Positions 14,944-23,302 of a stretch of 64,000 nt of DNA are shown piece by piece; within the stretch, counting starts at the first letter, position 1; each line of letters opens with the position of its first letter. Position numbers and translations under genes: made by a program. Location of the stretch: assembly GCA_018716725.1 (NCBI GenBank), contig DVJP01000036.1, positions 1-64,000 of the forward strand, read 5' to 3'. This DNA is from Candidatus Merdivicinus excrementipullorum (GTDB lineage: Bacteria > Bacillota > Clostridia > Oscillospirales > Ruminococcaceae). Below the pieces are notes generated by a model. That model had not been told where the DNA came from, made no database searches, and was given only the letters and a program-made list of their open reading frames with translations.

Positions 14944-15921
14944 TTGCCGGATAATGGAAGATTGCGGAAGGATATGATGCAGTATCAACCGGAAGGGTTT
15001 CTTTTTGAAACAGAAGAAAACAAGAGAAAGTGTTCCTCCATGTCCGCTTTGCGCGAAGCGGTCCAAACCGGAGAGATTTTGGAGGCCAGGGCAGTGGTCT
15101 GCGACAGCAGCCACAACTTAATCGTGGATATGGGGGGCTTTAAGGGGGTGATTCCCCGGGATGAATGCGCCATTGGCATTGCCGAAGGAACGGTGCGGGA
15201 CATCGCCATCCTGTCCCGAGTCAACAAGCCTGTCTGCTTCCAGGTGACGGGATTTTTTACAGACCAGCGGGGAAACCAGCGCCCCCTGTTATCCCGCCGG
15301 AAAGCGCAGATCACCTGCTGGCAGCAGTATTTGGGCCGCCTTGTGCCGGGGGATATCCTGCCGGCCCGGATAACCCATTTGGAAAAATTCGGGGCCTTTG
15401 TAGACGTGGGCTGCGGGGTTGTTTCCCTGATTCCCATTGACGCCATATCAGTTTCCCGCATTTCCCATCCCCGGGACCGGTTTTCCGTGGGGCAGGACAT
15501 TTTCGCCGTTGTGCGGACCATGGAGGAAGGGCGGCTGACCCTAAGCCACCGGGAGCTTTTGGGCACATGGGAAGAAAACGCCGCCTGTTTTGCCCCGGGG
15601 GAAACCGTCAGCGGGATTGTGCGGTCCGTAGAGGATTACGGGATTTTTGTGGAGCTTACCCCCAATCTAGCGGGCCTTGCGGAAAAAAGGGAAGGGGTTT
15701 TCCCGGGCCAGCAGGCGGGCGTGTACATCAAAAGCCTCCTGCCGGACAAAATGAAGGTAAAGCTGATCCTGATTGACGCTTTCAGCGGGGAGACGGAGCC
15801 GCAGCCGCTGCGGTATTTTATTAAGGAAGGACATATTGACCGGTGGGTATACTCGACGCCCCAAAGCGGCAAAATCATCGAAACAGATTTTACCCATCCA
15901 AAAGAAGAGCCAATCCTTTAA
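14944..15921 (+). CDS. S1-domain RNA-binding protein (ribosomal protein S1-like)
   Basis: 325 residues if translation begins at TTG 14944, which has GGAAAGGAG 9 bases upstream; an in-frame ATG at 14908 has no such site. Three S1-type OB units can be seen: about 35-105 (EARAVVCDSSHNLIVDMGGFKGVIP), about 130-200 (LPARITHLEKFGAFVDVGCGVVSLIP) and about 220-290 (VSGIVRSVEDYGIFVELTPNLAGL). These are the usual G-V-x-FGAFV signatures. Such short S1 paralogs are widespread in Clostridia and may bind mRNA or ribosomes. It stands alone, divergent from the fucosidase, and its stop codon lies inside a terminator palindrome. Confidence 0.88.
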   Translation: MPDNGRLRKDMMQYQPEGFLFETEENKRKCSSMSALREAVQTGEILEARAVVCDSSHNLIVDMGGFKGVIPRDECAIGIAEGTVRDIAILSRVNKPVCFQVTGFFTDQRGNQRPLLSRRKAQITCWQQYLGRLVPGDILPARITHLEKFGAFVDVGCGVVSLIPIDAISVSRISHPRDRFSVGQDIFAVVRTMEEGRLTLSHRELLGTWEENAACFAPGETVSGIVRSVEDYGIFVELTPNLAGLAEKREGVFPGQQAGVYIKSLLPDKMKVKLILIDAFSGETEPQPLRYFIKEGHIDRWVYSTPQSGKIIETDFTHPKEEPIL

Positions 15922-15932
15922 AGGATTGGCTC
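15907..15932. terminator. Shared palindromic terminator between convergent genes
   Basis: A perfect 26-bp palindrome (GAGCCAATCCTTT and its complement) spans the S1 gene stop. A TTCTTTT run follows on the minus strand, and the plus side has no U-tract, so it should mainly terminate the DHHW transcript. Confidence 0.7.
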
Positions 15933-15935
15933 CTG

Positions 15936-16880
15936 TCAAAAACGCAGCATGGCGCTGTTGTTGAGAATCCAGTCGCTGTACAAAAACAGCACGTCCTGGT
16001 TAGTGAAGGTCAGCATATCCGGCAGAAGGCTTGAGAAAATAAACCGCAGATCCACAATAGTCACGGTCTGATATTCCCCGCAGAGCAGCGGGGCCAGGCT
16101 GCTGGAATAGGAATCCCCGAAAATCACCAGTTCCCGCTGGGATTCAGCGTTTGGGTTTGTTAAGGTGACAATGGGGCTGATCCCGCCTAAAAACACATCG
16201 TAAGTGTTTTCCGATTCCAGCTTTGACAGGTCGTAAACTTCCTGAAGTTCCGGGTACTGGTAACTGGAAATGGAAACGCTGTCCAAAGCCCCCCCGGTCA
16301 GGTAAATGAAAGGCTCTTCCGGCGGATTTTTCAGTTTTTTTTCATAACTGCCGTGAAAAGGGGTGAAGGCATTTCCTGTAAAGTCAGTAAGCTTTACAGA
16401 AAATCCCATGGTATTTCCCAAGGCGTCCAGGACGCCCTGAAGCTTTTCCTGCCGCCAGTGGCGGTCTGTCTGGTAATAATCGTCCAGGGAGAGGACAGGG
16501 GTCAGGTCGATCTCTGCCGCGCCCTGGATATTTTCCCGGAGAATTTCCGCCAGCCTGCTGTGGTCCAGTGTGGACCAGCCGGAGTCCGCCGTATACCAGG
16601 ATTTGTCCGGAATGGCCCCATAGTAAATTTTGTTTTCTGAGGTCAGGCTCTGGCTGATATAGGCGTTCAGCCGGTTTGTGAAGCTCAGGACGGAATCCTC
16701 GTCCAATTCCGGCATGGCCTCAAACCATTGTTCCTGAATCTTATACATCCCGTTTTCATCCGGCAGACGGTTTATCTGCCGGTACAGCTGCTTGGCCGGA
16801 TTCCAGGCCAGTACTGCTAAGACCAGGACGGCGGCAGCCGAAAGGGCCGCCAGCAGGATTTTTTTGCGTTTAGCCGTCAT
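15936..16880 (-). CDS. DHHW family protein (AlgX/SGNH-like, exported)
   Basis: 314 residues with one N-terminal membrane helix (about 8-26) and an extracytoplasmic domain. The family motif appears as DRHW (residues 139-142, in YYQTDRHWRQ), and a GDSYSSSLAPLL segment near 270 supplies the SGNH-type serine and Asp. C-terminal DVLFLYSDW is also typical. DHHW proteins are related to AlgJ/AlgX-type O-acetyltransferases and usually accompany an MBOAT acyltransferase, which is not in this window. Its ATG overlaps the stop of the DUF4358 gene by 4 bp (ATGA), so the two are translated together. Probable role: O-acetylation of a surface polymer; unproven. Confidence 0.87.
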   Translation of the reverse strand: MTAKRKKILLAALSAAAVLVLAVLAWNPAKQLYRQINRLPDENGMYKIQEQWFEAMPELDEDSVLSFTNRLNAYISQSLTSENKIYYGAIPDKSWYTADSGWSTLDHSRLAEILRENIQGAAEIDLTPVLSLDDYYQTDRHWRQEKLQGVLDALGNTMGFSVKLTDFTGNAFTPFHGSYEKKLKNPPEEPFIYLTGGALDSVSISSYQYPELQEVYDLSKLESENTYDVFLGGISPIVTLTNPNAESQRELVIFGDSYSSSLAPLLCGEYQTVTIVDLRFIFSSLLPDMLTFTNQDVLFLYSDWILNNSAMLRF

Positions 16881-17653
16881 ACGCTTAAATTGTCAAAGTT
16901 CGCGCTGATGGTATCCGCATTGCTGGAGGAAGCCATAATCAGCAGAACCAAATCGCCTTTTTGTTTGACGATCATTTTCTCAGCGGTGACGCAGATCCAT
17001 TTGGCGGGGTTGGCTTTGGACTCCACATCTTTTGCCAGGGCGGCCGCCGCATCCGCGTCTTTGGCCCGCAGCAGGCAGACAGAATGGGCAATAGAACCGA
17101 TTGCGGAATCAGAAGCCAGGCCCTCTGTGTAAGAGGAAGAAGGAACGCCTACATAATATTCAGAGTTTTCTGCGGTGAGAGCGATTTCCATTACCATGGG
17201 CATCTCTTCTTCCGGTATTCCCTCGTAAAGTTGGCTGATAATAGAAGACAGGGAAACTTCTGCGCCCTCCGGAGCGGTGCTGTCGTCCGTGTTGACGGAT
17301 TGAGCAGGAGGCGGCGCCTGTTCAGAGCTTTCCGCAGGTTTGGAGGCAGCAGGCTTGGAGGAAACGGAAGAATTTCCGGTGGCAGGCTTGGATGCGGTTT
17401 CCGAGGAAGCCGAGGATTCCTCGGAAGGTTCTGCGGATTCATTCTGGGAGGATTCTTCCGCCTGAGAGCTTTCAGTTTCCTCCGCACTGGATTCCGCGGA
17501 GCTTTCTGCGCTGGATTCGCTGTCCAGTTCCGATGTAACGGAGGATTCAGAGGACGCTTCCGAGGAAGGCTCCGCATCGTTTCCGCAGCTGGCCAAAATG
17601 CCGGCCGCCAATATCGCAGCCAGGAAAAGGGCTGTTAATTTTTTCATGTTCAT
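16877..17653 (-). CDS. DUF4358 lipoprotein with Ser/Glu-rich stalk
   Basis: 258 residues from the ATG at 17653 (AGGAG 6 bases upstream; an adjacent ATG at 17656 is possible). Lipobox LASC near residue 21, then about 110 residues rich in Ser/Glu/Ala/Pro acting as a wall-spanning stalk, then a DUF4358 domain (EIALTAENSEYYVGVPSSS ... SVCLLRAKDADAAAALAKDV ... ICVTAEKMIVKQKGDLVLLIM). DUF4358 proteins recur with DHHW and MBOAT proteins in Clostridia. Here it is the first gene of a two-gene operon with DHHW. Exact function unknown. Confidence 0.86.
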   Translation of the reverse strand: MNMKKLTALFLAAILAAGILASCGNDAEPSSEASSESSVTSELDSESSAESSAESSAEETESSQAEESSQNESAEPSEESSASSETASKPATGNSSVSSKPAASKPAESSEQAPPPAQSVNTDDSTAPEGAEVSLSSIISQLYEGIPEEEMPMVMEIALTAENSEYYVGVPSSSYTEGLASDSAIGSIAHSVCLLRAKDADAAAALAKDVESKANPAKWICVTAEKMIVKQKGDLVLLIMASSSNADTISANFDNLSV

Positions 17654-17922
17654 CATTTTCTCCTTTAAATACTCAATAGAATCGGGAGGTGAATTACCTA
17701 CACTGATACAGTACCGAAAGATTGGCAGAATATTTCCCGTCAAAATAACGAAAATATATTTTGAAAACTAATTTAAAAAAGCAATTTGCATAAATAAAGG
17801 CAAAAAGAATTCCGTAAAAGTTTTTTAGAGCAAGATACTTTCCATTTTCTGCAAAATATGCTATACTAAAATCTGTGTAACCGCTTCGCGGAATTATGAA
17901 AGACAGGCATAAGGAGGATGTT

Positions 17923-19842
17923 ATGCTGGTATCCTTGCAGGATGTGGGAGTATCCTTTGGAAGTACAGTAATATTTAATGGAGTCACGGCGCAGGTGCAG
18001 GAAAACTCCCGGATCGGCTTAATCGGGGCCAACGGCGCGGGGAAATCCACCCTGCTCAATGTGATCTGCGGTTCCCAGGAATATGAAACCGGCGCATTGG
18101 ACCGGAAATCCGGCCTGAACGTGGGATACCTGCGGCAGAACAGCGGCCTAACCAGCGGCAACACCATTGAGGAGGAGATGCGGCTGGTTTTTGCCCCGGT
18201 TTTGAAGGCCAAAGAGGAAATGGAACGAATTCGGCTGGAGCTTTCGGACTGCCCTCCGGATTCTGCGGAATATCAGGCCCTATCCCGGGAATATGACCGG
18301 AACCAGTCCTTTTTTGAAGGCAACGACGGCTACCTGATCGACGTCAAAATCCAGTCCATTTTAAACGGCATGGGTTTTGAGGAGAAAGATACCCGCACCG
18401 AGATTTCCACCCTTTCCGGCGGTGAAAAGACCCGGCTTGCCCTGGCAAAGCTTCTGTTAAGCGAGCCGGAGCTGCTGATTTTGGACGAGCCTACCAACCA
18501 TCTGGACTTTAAGACCCTGCTTTGGCTGGAAGACCATCTGGAAAGCTACAAAGGGGCGGTTGTGGTGGTTTCCCACGACCGGTATTTTTTGGACAAGACC
18601 GTCAAAGAAATTTGGGAAATGGAATTCGGGGGACTGCGGGTTTTCCCGGGAAATTACAGCAAATACAAGGTCCTCAAAGCCGAGCTTATGGCCCGATGGG
18701 AAAAGGAATATGAGGCCCAGCAGGAAGAAATCGCCGATTTGGAGGACTACATCGCCAAAAATCTGACCCGGGCCTCCACTTCCAAAATGGCCAAGGGCCG
18801 CATTAAAAAGCTGGAGGCCATGGAAATGATCGAACGTCCCCGGGAATACGCCAAAAAGATTTCCCTGCGGTTTGACTTTGACCGGGACCCTGTGAAAGAC
18901 GTCCTGATTGTGGAGGGGCTTTCCCTGAGCGTGGGGGAAGGGCTGGAACGGAAACACCTCTTTGACCATCTGGACGTCCACATTCAGCGGGGGGAAAAGG
19001 TTGCGGTCATTGGGGAAAACGGCATCGGCAAATCTTCCTTCCTCCATGCCCTGCGGGGGGAATTAAAGCCGGACGCCGGGAAAATCCGCTGGGGCCAGGA
19101 AGTGAAGGCCAGCTATTTTGACCAGGAAAACCGCCAGCTCCACCCGGAAATGACGGTTATCGAGGAGCTTTGGAGCCGCTGGCCCCGGAAAAATGAAACG
19201 GAAATCCGCACCATGCTGGGGCGGGTTCTGCTTCAGGGGGAGGACGTTTATAAAAAGGTCGGCGTTTTAAGCGGCGGCGAACGGGCCAAGCTGGCTTTTG
19301 CGGTTTTGATGATGGAACGCGGGAATTTCCTCATGCTGGACGAGCCTACAAACCACCTGGATTTGCAGAGCAAGGAGCTTTTGGAGGACGCTTTGCGGGA
19401 TTACCGGGGCACGCTGCTGTTTGTATCCCATGACCGTTACCTGCTGAAAGCGGTTCCGGACCGGATTATTGAGATCTTTGACGACCATGTGGAGGTATTC
19501 AAGGGCAACTACGATTATTACCTGGAAAAGCAGAGGGAAAAGGCAGCCGCGGCTATCCCTGCCCCCAAACAGGAAAAGCAGCCCTCGGCCTCCGGCGCCA
19601 GCTACTACCGCAGCAAGCAGCAGAAAGCGGAGGACGCCAAGCGCCGCGCCCGGATCCGGGAACTGGAAAAGCTTGTGGAGGAACTGGAAGGGGAAATTGC
19701 GGAAATTGAAGAGACCCTGCAAAACCCCGGTGAAATGGCCTCCGATTATCAGAAAATCCAGGAACTCTGCACCCTTTTGGAAGAAAAGAAAAATTTGCTC
19801 AACGACTATATGGATGAGTGGATGGAATTGAGCGAGGAGTGA
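17923..19842 (+). CDS. ABC-F family ATPase
   Basis: 639 residues from ATG 17923 (GGAGG 5 bases upstream; an in-frame ATG nine codons earlier lacks a site). Two ABC cassettes without membrane segments: Walker A GANGAGKST and GENGIGKSS, signatures LSGGEKTRLALAKLLL and LSGGERAKLAFAVLMM, Walker B LILDEPTNHLD and LMLDEPTNHLD. The P-site linker between them contains the charged MARWEKEYEAQQEEI helix. A C-terminal basic and then coiled-coil extension (about 540-639) is present, as in YdiF/Uup-type proteins. ABC-F proteins bind the ribosomal E site to aid translation or give antibiotic protection; which applies here cannot be told from sequence alone. Confidence 0.94.
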   Translation: MLVSLQDVGVSFGSTVIFNGVTAQVQENSRIGLIGANGAGKSTLLNVICGSQEYETGALDRKSGLNVGYLRQNSGLTSGNTIEEEMRLVFAPVLKAKEEMERIRLELSDCPPDSAEYQALSREYDRNQSFFEGNDGYLIDVKIQSILNGMGFEEKDTRTEISTLSGGEKTRLALAKLLLSEPELLILDEPTNHLDFKTLLWLEDHLESYKGAVVVVSHDRYFLDKTVKEIWEMEFGGLRVFPGNYSKYKVLKAELMARWEKEYEAQQEEIADLEDYIAKNLTRASTSKMAKGRIKKLEAMEMIERPREYAKKISLRFDFDRDPVKDVLIVEGLSLSVGEGLERKHLFDHLDVHIQRGEKVAVIGENGIGKSSFLHALRGELKPDAGKIRWGQEVKASYFDQENRQLHPEMTVIEELWSRWPRKNETEIRTMLGRVLLQGEDVYKKVGVLSGGERAKLAFAVLMMERGNFLMLDEPTNHLDLQSKELLEDALRDYRGTLLFVSHDRYLLKAVPDRIIEIFDDHVEVFKGNYDYYLEKQREKAAAAIPAPKQEKQPSASGASYYRSKQQKAEDAKRRARIRELEKLVEELEGEIAEIEETLQNPGEMASDYQKIQELCTLLEEKKNLLNDYMDEWMELSEE

Positions 19843-19847
19843 GGAGC

Positions 19848-20324
19848 ATGCCGACCCTTCATTTGATGGTGGGCCTTCCCGGTTCCGGCAAGACCACTTA
19901 CACAAGAGAGCACGCCAAAGAGTGGAACGCCCTGGTGCTGACCCCGGATGTTTGGCATACCGCCCTTTTCGGGGACGATTTTTCCGGGGCGGACAGCAGC
20001 GGCGAGCATGACGCCCGGCACAGCCGCATTGAAGAACTCATGTGGAAAACGGCAGGCGATCTGCTGGCTATGGGGGTCAATGTAGCGCTGGACTTCGGCT
20101 TCTGGGCCAAATCGGAGCGGCAGGGACTGCGCCGCTGGGCGGAATCCCTGGGGGCAGGCTGCCGGGTGCACTACATGAATGTGCCGCTGGAAGAAATTTT
20201 GGCCCGTTTGGAGAGGCGCAATAGGGAAAACGACGGCGATGTGTTCCAGGTTTCGCCGGAGGACATTCAAAAGTGGGCGGCATTTTTTGAGCCGCCGGAT
20301 GCGGACGAGCTGTCATGGCGATAA
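19848..20324 (+). CDS. AAA_33-type P-loop kinase
   Basis: 158 residues: P-loop GLPGSGKTT at 9-17, an Asp-containing strand (NVALDFGFWAKSER) near 82-95, and a lid region with YMNVPLEEILARLERRN followed by an Arg/Asn-rich helix. This matches the small zeta-toxin/polynucleotide-kinase-like group of ATP-dependent kinases. Substrate unknown. It starts 5 bases after the ABC-F stop and its GAGGAG lies inside the end of that gene, so expression is coupled. Some relatives phosphorylate small molecules or antibiotics, hence a resistance role together with the ABC-F protein is conceivable but not shown. Confidence 0.85.
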   Translation: MPTLHLMVGLPGSGKTTYTREHAKEWNALVLTPDVWHTALFGDDFSGADSSGEHDARHSRIEELMWKTAGDLLAMGVNVALDFGFWAKSERQGLRRWAESLGAGCRVHYMNVPLEEILARLERRNRENDGDVFQVSPEDIQKWAAFFEPPDADELSWR

Positions 20325-20349
20325 AAAAGCCGGAGGAAAACTCCTCCGG
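20323..20349 (-). terminator. Terminator for the minus-strand lipoprotein gene
   Basis: Perfect 8-bp stem (20330-20337/20342-20349) with a T6 run on the minus strand (20323-20328). It overlaps the stop of the plus-strand kinase. Confidence 0.8.
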
Positions 20350-20413
20350 TAAGTAATACTGTCATGTCTTTTTTAGGATTTTTCAAATGATTGAACAATG
20401 TACTGGCGTACGG

Positions 20414-20450
20414 CAGGCTGTTTTAATCAAACAGCCTGTCTTTTATTTTT
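20414..20450 (+). terminator. Terminator for the ABC-F/kinase operon
   Basis: Perfect 10-bp stem (20414-20423/20429-20438) followed by TCTTTTATTTTT. It lies beyond the minus-strand terminator, so convergent transcripts overlap at their 3' ends. Confidence 0.85.
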
Positions 20451-20469
20451 GCAAAGAGAAAAAGCAGGA

Positions 20470-20787
20470 TTATTCAGACACTTCTGCGGAACTGTCTGTT
20501 TCAGCACCTGTGCTGCTGGTGTCGTCTGCGGAGGCGTCAACAGAAGTTTCATCGGCTGCCGAGCTTTCTGTGGATTCTTCTTCGGCGGCAGATTCCTCAG
20601 CGGAAACCTCTTCAGAAGACTCTTCCGTAGACGATTCTTCTGTGGACGACTCTTCAGTGGAAGATTCATCCGCCGCGGACGAAACAGAGCTTTCTTCCGT
20701 AGTAGTGGAAGAACCCGTGTCATCCCCGCAGGACGCCAAACTAAAAACCATAACAGCGGACAGGATAAAAGGTAAGAATTTTTTCAT
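20470..20787 (-). CDS. Tiny low-complexity acidic lipoprotein
   Basis: 105 residues from ATG 20787, which has AGGAGG 8 bases upstream. A signal peptide with lipobox LASC (Cys about 20) is followed by about 85 residues made almost entirely of Ser, Glu, Asp, Ala and Thr, with repeated STEES/AEES units and no folded domain. It resembles the stalk of the DUF4358 lipoprotein without the domain. It has a TATAAT (20812-20817, minus strand) close upstream and its own terminator. Function unknown; perhaps a surface brush or a gene that lost its domain. Confidence 0.7.
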   Translation of the reverse strand: MKKFLPFILSAVMVFSLASCGDDTGSSTTTEESSVSSAADESSTEESSTEESSTEESSEEVSAEESAAEEESTESSAADETSVDASADDTSSTGAETDSSAEVSE

Positions 20788-20897
20788 TTCCATGTCCTCC
20801 TTTCATGGATTATTATACGGGAGAATTATGACATGGGTGTTGAATCTGACTGAAAAGCATCTGAAAGCATTGTGAAAAATTACATTTTTTACTCAAT

Positions 20898-21641
20898 TTA
20901 TAGAATTTTCGATACAAATTCGCTGATGCGCGGGTCTTTGGGGTGGTTAAAGATTTCCTCCGGGGTGCCTTCCTCCAAAATTTGATGATCCCCCATAAAG
21001 AGGATTTTGTCGGCGGCTTCCCTGGCAAACCCCATTTCGTGAGTAACCACGATCATGGTCATGTGCTCTCTGGAAAGCTCCCGGATCACTTCCAAAACCT
21101 CGCCGGTCAGCTGCGGGTCCAAAGCAGAAGTCGGCTCGTCAAAAAGCAGGACGTCCGGCCCCATCATCAAAGCCCTTGCAATAGCCACCCGCTGTTTCTG
21201 GCCGCCGGACAGCTCGGAGGGCCGGGCGTTTTCCTTGCCTTCCAGCCCAACCTTTTTCAAAAGCTCCTTGGCCCGTTTCTCAGCGGCGGGGGCGTCCATT
21301 TTTTTTGCGTTGAGAGGGGGGAGGGTCAGATTTTTGAGCACGGTCAAATGGGGGAACAGATTAAAGTTTTGGAACACCATCCCCATTTTGGCGCAGATTT
21401 GCCGCCTGACTTTTTCAGCGGGATATTTTCCGTTATCCAAAAGGGGCTGGCCCTCGATTTGAATGGTGCCGCCGTCCGCCGTTTCCAAATTGATTAAGCA
21501 CCGCAGCATGGTGCTTTTCCCGGCGCCGGAGGGTCCGATTACCGCAACGGTCTGGCCTTTTTCCACGGAAAAGCTGACTCCGTCAATAACAGCGTCGGTT
21601 CCAAAGGACTTTTTCAGCCCTTCTACTTCGATCATTTTCAT
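20898..21641 (-). CDS. Amino-acid ABC transporter ATP-binding protein
   Basis: 247 residues of the GlnQ/HisP type: Walker A GPSGAGKST, Q-loop MVFQNFNLFPHLTVL, signature LSGGQKQRVAIARAL, Walker B VLLFDEPTSALDPQ and VVTHEMGFAREAADKILFM. The motif set is characteristic of polar amino-acid importers. GGAGG lies 6 bases before the ATG at 21641. Third gene of the operon (binding protein, permease, ATPase). Confidence 0.96.
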   Translation of the reverse strand: MKMIEVEGLKKSFGTDAVIDGVSFSVEKGQTVAVIGPSGAGKSTMLRCLINLETADGGTIQIEGQPLLDNGKYPAEKVRRQICAKMGMVFQNFNLFPHLTVLKNLTLPPLNAKKMDAPAAEKRAKELLKKVGLEGKENARPSELSGGQKQRVAIARALMMGPDVLLFDEPTSALDPQLTGEVLEVIRELSREHMTMIVVTHEMGFAREAADKILFMGDHQILEEGTPEEIFNHPKDPRISEFVSKIL

Positions 21642-21653
21642 GGTAAACCTCCG

Positions 21654-22337
21654 TTAATAGCTGAATTTTTTTTCCAGCCAGTCAAACAGCTTGGTCAAAC
21701 CGTACGTCATAATTAAATAGAAGACGGCGGCCACAACATAGGCTGTGGCGTCTGTGTCCCGGTTGACGGCAGCTTTGGCAAAATACAGGATTTCCGTAAC
21801 GCTGATGGCGGTAATCAAGGCCGTATCCTTGACCAGCGTAATGCATTCATTGCTGATGGAGGGAAGGCTGACCTTCAGCATTTGCGGGAACACGATTTTT
21901 AAGTTGGTCTGCCATTTGCTGAACCCCAGCACCTGGGCGGCCTCGTACTGCCCGGGTTCTACGGAGAGGATGCCGCCTCGGAAAATCTCGCAGAAATAGG
22001 CCGCGTAATTGAGCACAAAGGTCAGGCAGGCCGCCTCAAACCGGCCCAGCACCAGATAGTCCCCAATAACAGGGAGGTTGGGAAGCCCGAAGTAGAAAAA
22101 GAAAAGCTGGAGCAGAAGGGGAGTCCCCCGCATAATCCACACATAAAACCCGGTAATGCCCCGCAGCGCTTTTTTTCCGCTGTTGCGGAGCAGGGTCAGC
22201 AGAAGGCCCAGGGGAATGGAAAAAACCAGGGTAATCACAAACAGCCCCACAGTATACTTGACGCCCTCCAGCATGCTGACGCTCAAAGACCCCATATAAC
22301 GGAGGGATTCCGCGATCCCGCTCAAAAAGTCACTCAT
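21654..22337 (-). CDS. Amino-acid ABC transporter permease
   Basis: 227 residues from ATG 22337 (GGAGG 5 bases upstream). About five membrane helices; the early GVKYTVGLFVITLVFSIPLG and the EAA-loop (EAAQVLGFSKWQTNLKIVFPQ) are typical of the HisM/GlnP family. A terminator-like hairpin separates it from the binding-protein gene, as often seen when the binding protein must be made in excess. It pairs with the downstream ATPase; a single permease gene implies a homodimer. Confidence 0.96.
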   Translation of the reverse strand: MSDFLSGIAESLRYMGSLSVSMLEGVKYTVGLFVITLVFSIPLGLLLTLLRNSGKKALRGITGFYVWIMRGTPLLLQLFFFYFGLPNLPVIGDYLVLGRFEAACLTFVLNYAAYFCEIFRGGILSVEPGQYEAAQVLGFSKWQTNLKIVFPQMLKVSLPSISNECITLVKDTALITAISVTEILYFAKAAVNRDTDATAYVVAAVFYLIMTYGLTKLFDWLEKKFSY

Positions 22338-22357
22338 AAAATCCTCCATAATCCGTC

Positions 22358-22392
22358 CGAAAAAATCGGGATTCCATCACAGAACCCCGATT
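22358..22392 (-). terminator. Intra-operon hairpin between binding protein and permease
   Basis: On the minus strand AATCGGG (22386-22392) pairs with CCCGATT (22364-22370), extended by TTC/GAA, and runs directly into a T-tract (22358-22365). Probably partial termination that sets the ratio of binding protein to permease. Confidence 0.7.
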
Positions 22393-22404
22393 GGAACTAT
22401 TCTG

Positions 22405-23256
22405 TTACTGCACATTGCCTTGGTTGGCGACAATGTAATTGCCTGCAACCTCGTCCACCAGGAAAGCGTCAATCCGGCCGTTTTGCAGATCCATAAAAGC
22501 GGTGACGTTTTCATCATAGGTCTGGACAGAGCCGACCTTATCCGCAATACGGCTGTCTGCCAAAGCCTGTTCCGCAGAGGAACCCTTCTGCAAGCCCACG
22601 GTTTTGCCTTCCAAATCGTCCAGGCTCTCAATGCCGCTGCCTTTTTCCACAATGACCACCTGGCGGTTATTTAAGTAAGGCTTGGAAAGATACATGGCTT
22701 CCATCCGTTCCTCTGTCACAGTCATGCCGTTCCAGATGCAGTCAATGTTGCCGTTATTCAATTCCATCTCCTTGGCGTCCCAGTTGATGGGCTGCACTTT
22801 CAGGGTAACGCCCATGCGTTCGCATACTTCCGCTGCTAAATCGATATCAACGCCCACGATTTCGTTTTCTTCATTCATAAAGCCCATAGGCGGGAAACTA
22901 TCGTCCAAGCCCACAATGAATTCGCCCCGGGCCTTCAAATCTTCTAAAGAAGTGTCGTCAGCGGCCGGCTCTTTTTCCACCGGATAGGGCTGATCGTTGA
23001 TGATAAGGTTGGTGCCAAACCATTTTTCCGAGATCTCCGCCGCGGTCCCGTCTTCCACCATTTCATCCAGAATCCGCTGGACTTCCTGAGCCAGCGCAAC
23101 ATCGTCGACCCGGAACCCAATGGCGTAAACCTCGGACCCCAAATCTTCCTCTAAGGTCAAATACTCCTTATCTCCATTGCCGCCGCAGGAAGCAAGCGAC
23201 AGGGCAGCCATAACGCCTGCAAGGGCGCAGGAAACAGCTTTTTTCCAGTACTTCAT
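22405..23256 (-). CDS. Amino-acid ABC transporter substrate-binding lipoprotein
   Basis: 283 residues. Signal peptide with lipobox LASC (Cys about 24), then a type II periplasmic-binding fold: FIVGLDDSFPPMGF, VDIDLAAEVCERMGV, NWDAKEMELNNGNIDCIWNGMTVTEER, VGLQKGSSAEQAL and FLVDEVAGNYIV. These are the standard SBP_bac_3 landmarks. There is an extra segment of about 80 residues before the FIVGLDDS strand that itself resembles the end of such a domain (ALAQEVQRILDEMVEDGTAAEISEKWFG), suggesting the usual C-terminal helix was moved to the front. Substrate is a polar amino acid; identity not determinable. Confidence 0.94.
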   Translation of the reverse strand: MKYWKKAVSCALAGVMAALSLASCGGNGDKEYLTLEEDLGSEVYAIGFRVDDVALAQEVQRILDEMVEDGTAAEISEKWFGTNLIINDQPYPVEKEPAADDTSLEDLKARGEFIVGLDDSFPPMGFMNEENEIVGVDIDLAAEVCERMGVTLKVQPINWDAKEMELNNGNIDCIWNGMTVTEERMEAMYLSKPYLNNRQVVIVEKGSGIESLDDLEGKTVGLQKGSSAEQALADSRIADKVGSVQTYDENVTAFMDLQNGRIDAFLVDEVAGNYIVANQGNVQ

Positions 23257-23302
23257 GACAATTCATCCCCGCTTTTCACATAATATATGTTTGAGTTAAT
23301 TT

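Noticed and set aside
17250..17600. Repetitive Ser/Glu codons that could look like tandem DNA repeats
   Set aside because: They encode the low-complexity stalk of the DUF4358 lipoprotein; repeat units are degenerate and follow the reading frame.
20540..20740. Short direct repeats resembling a small CRISPR-like array
   Set aside because: The units are variants of STEES codons inside the lipoprotein gene, without regular spacers or cas genes.
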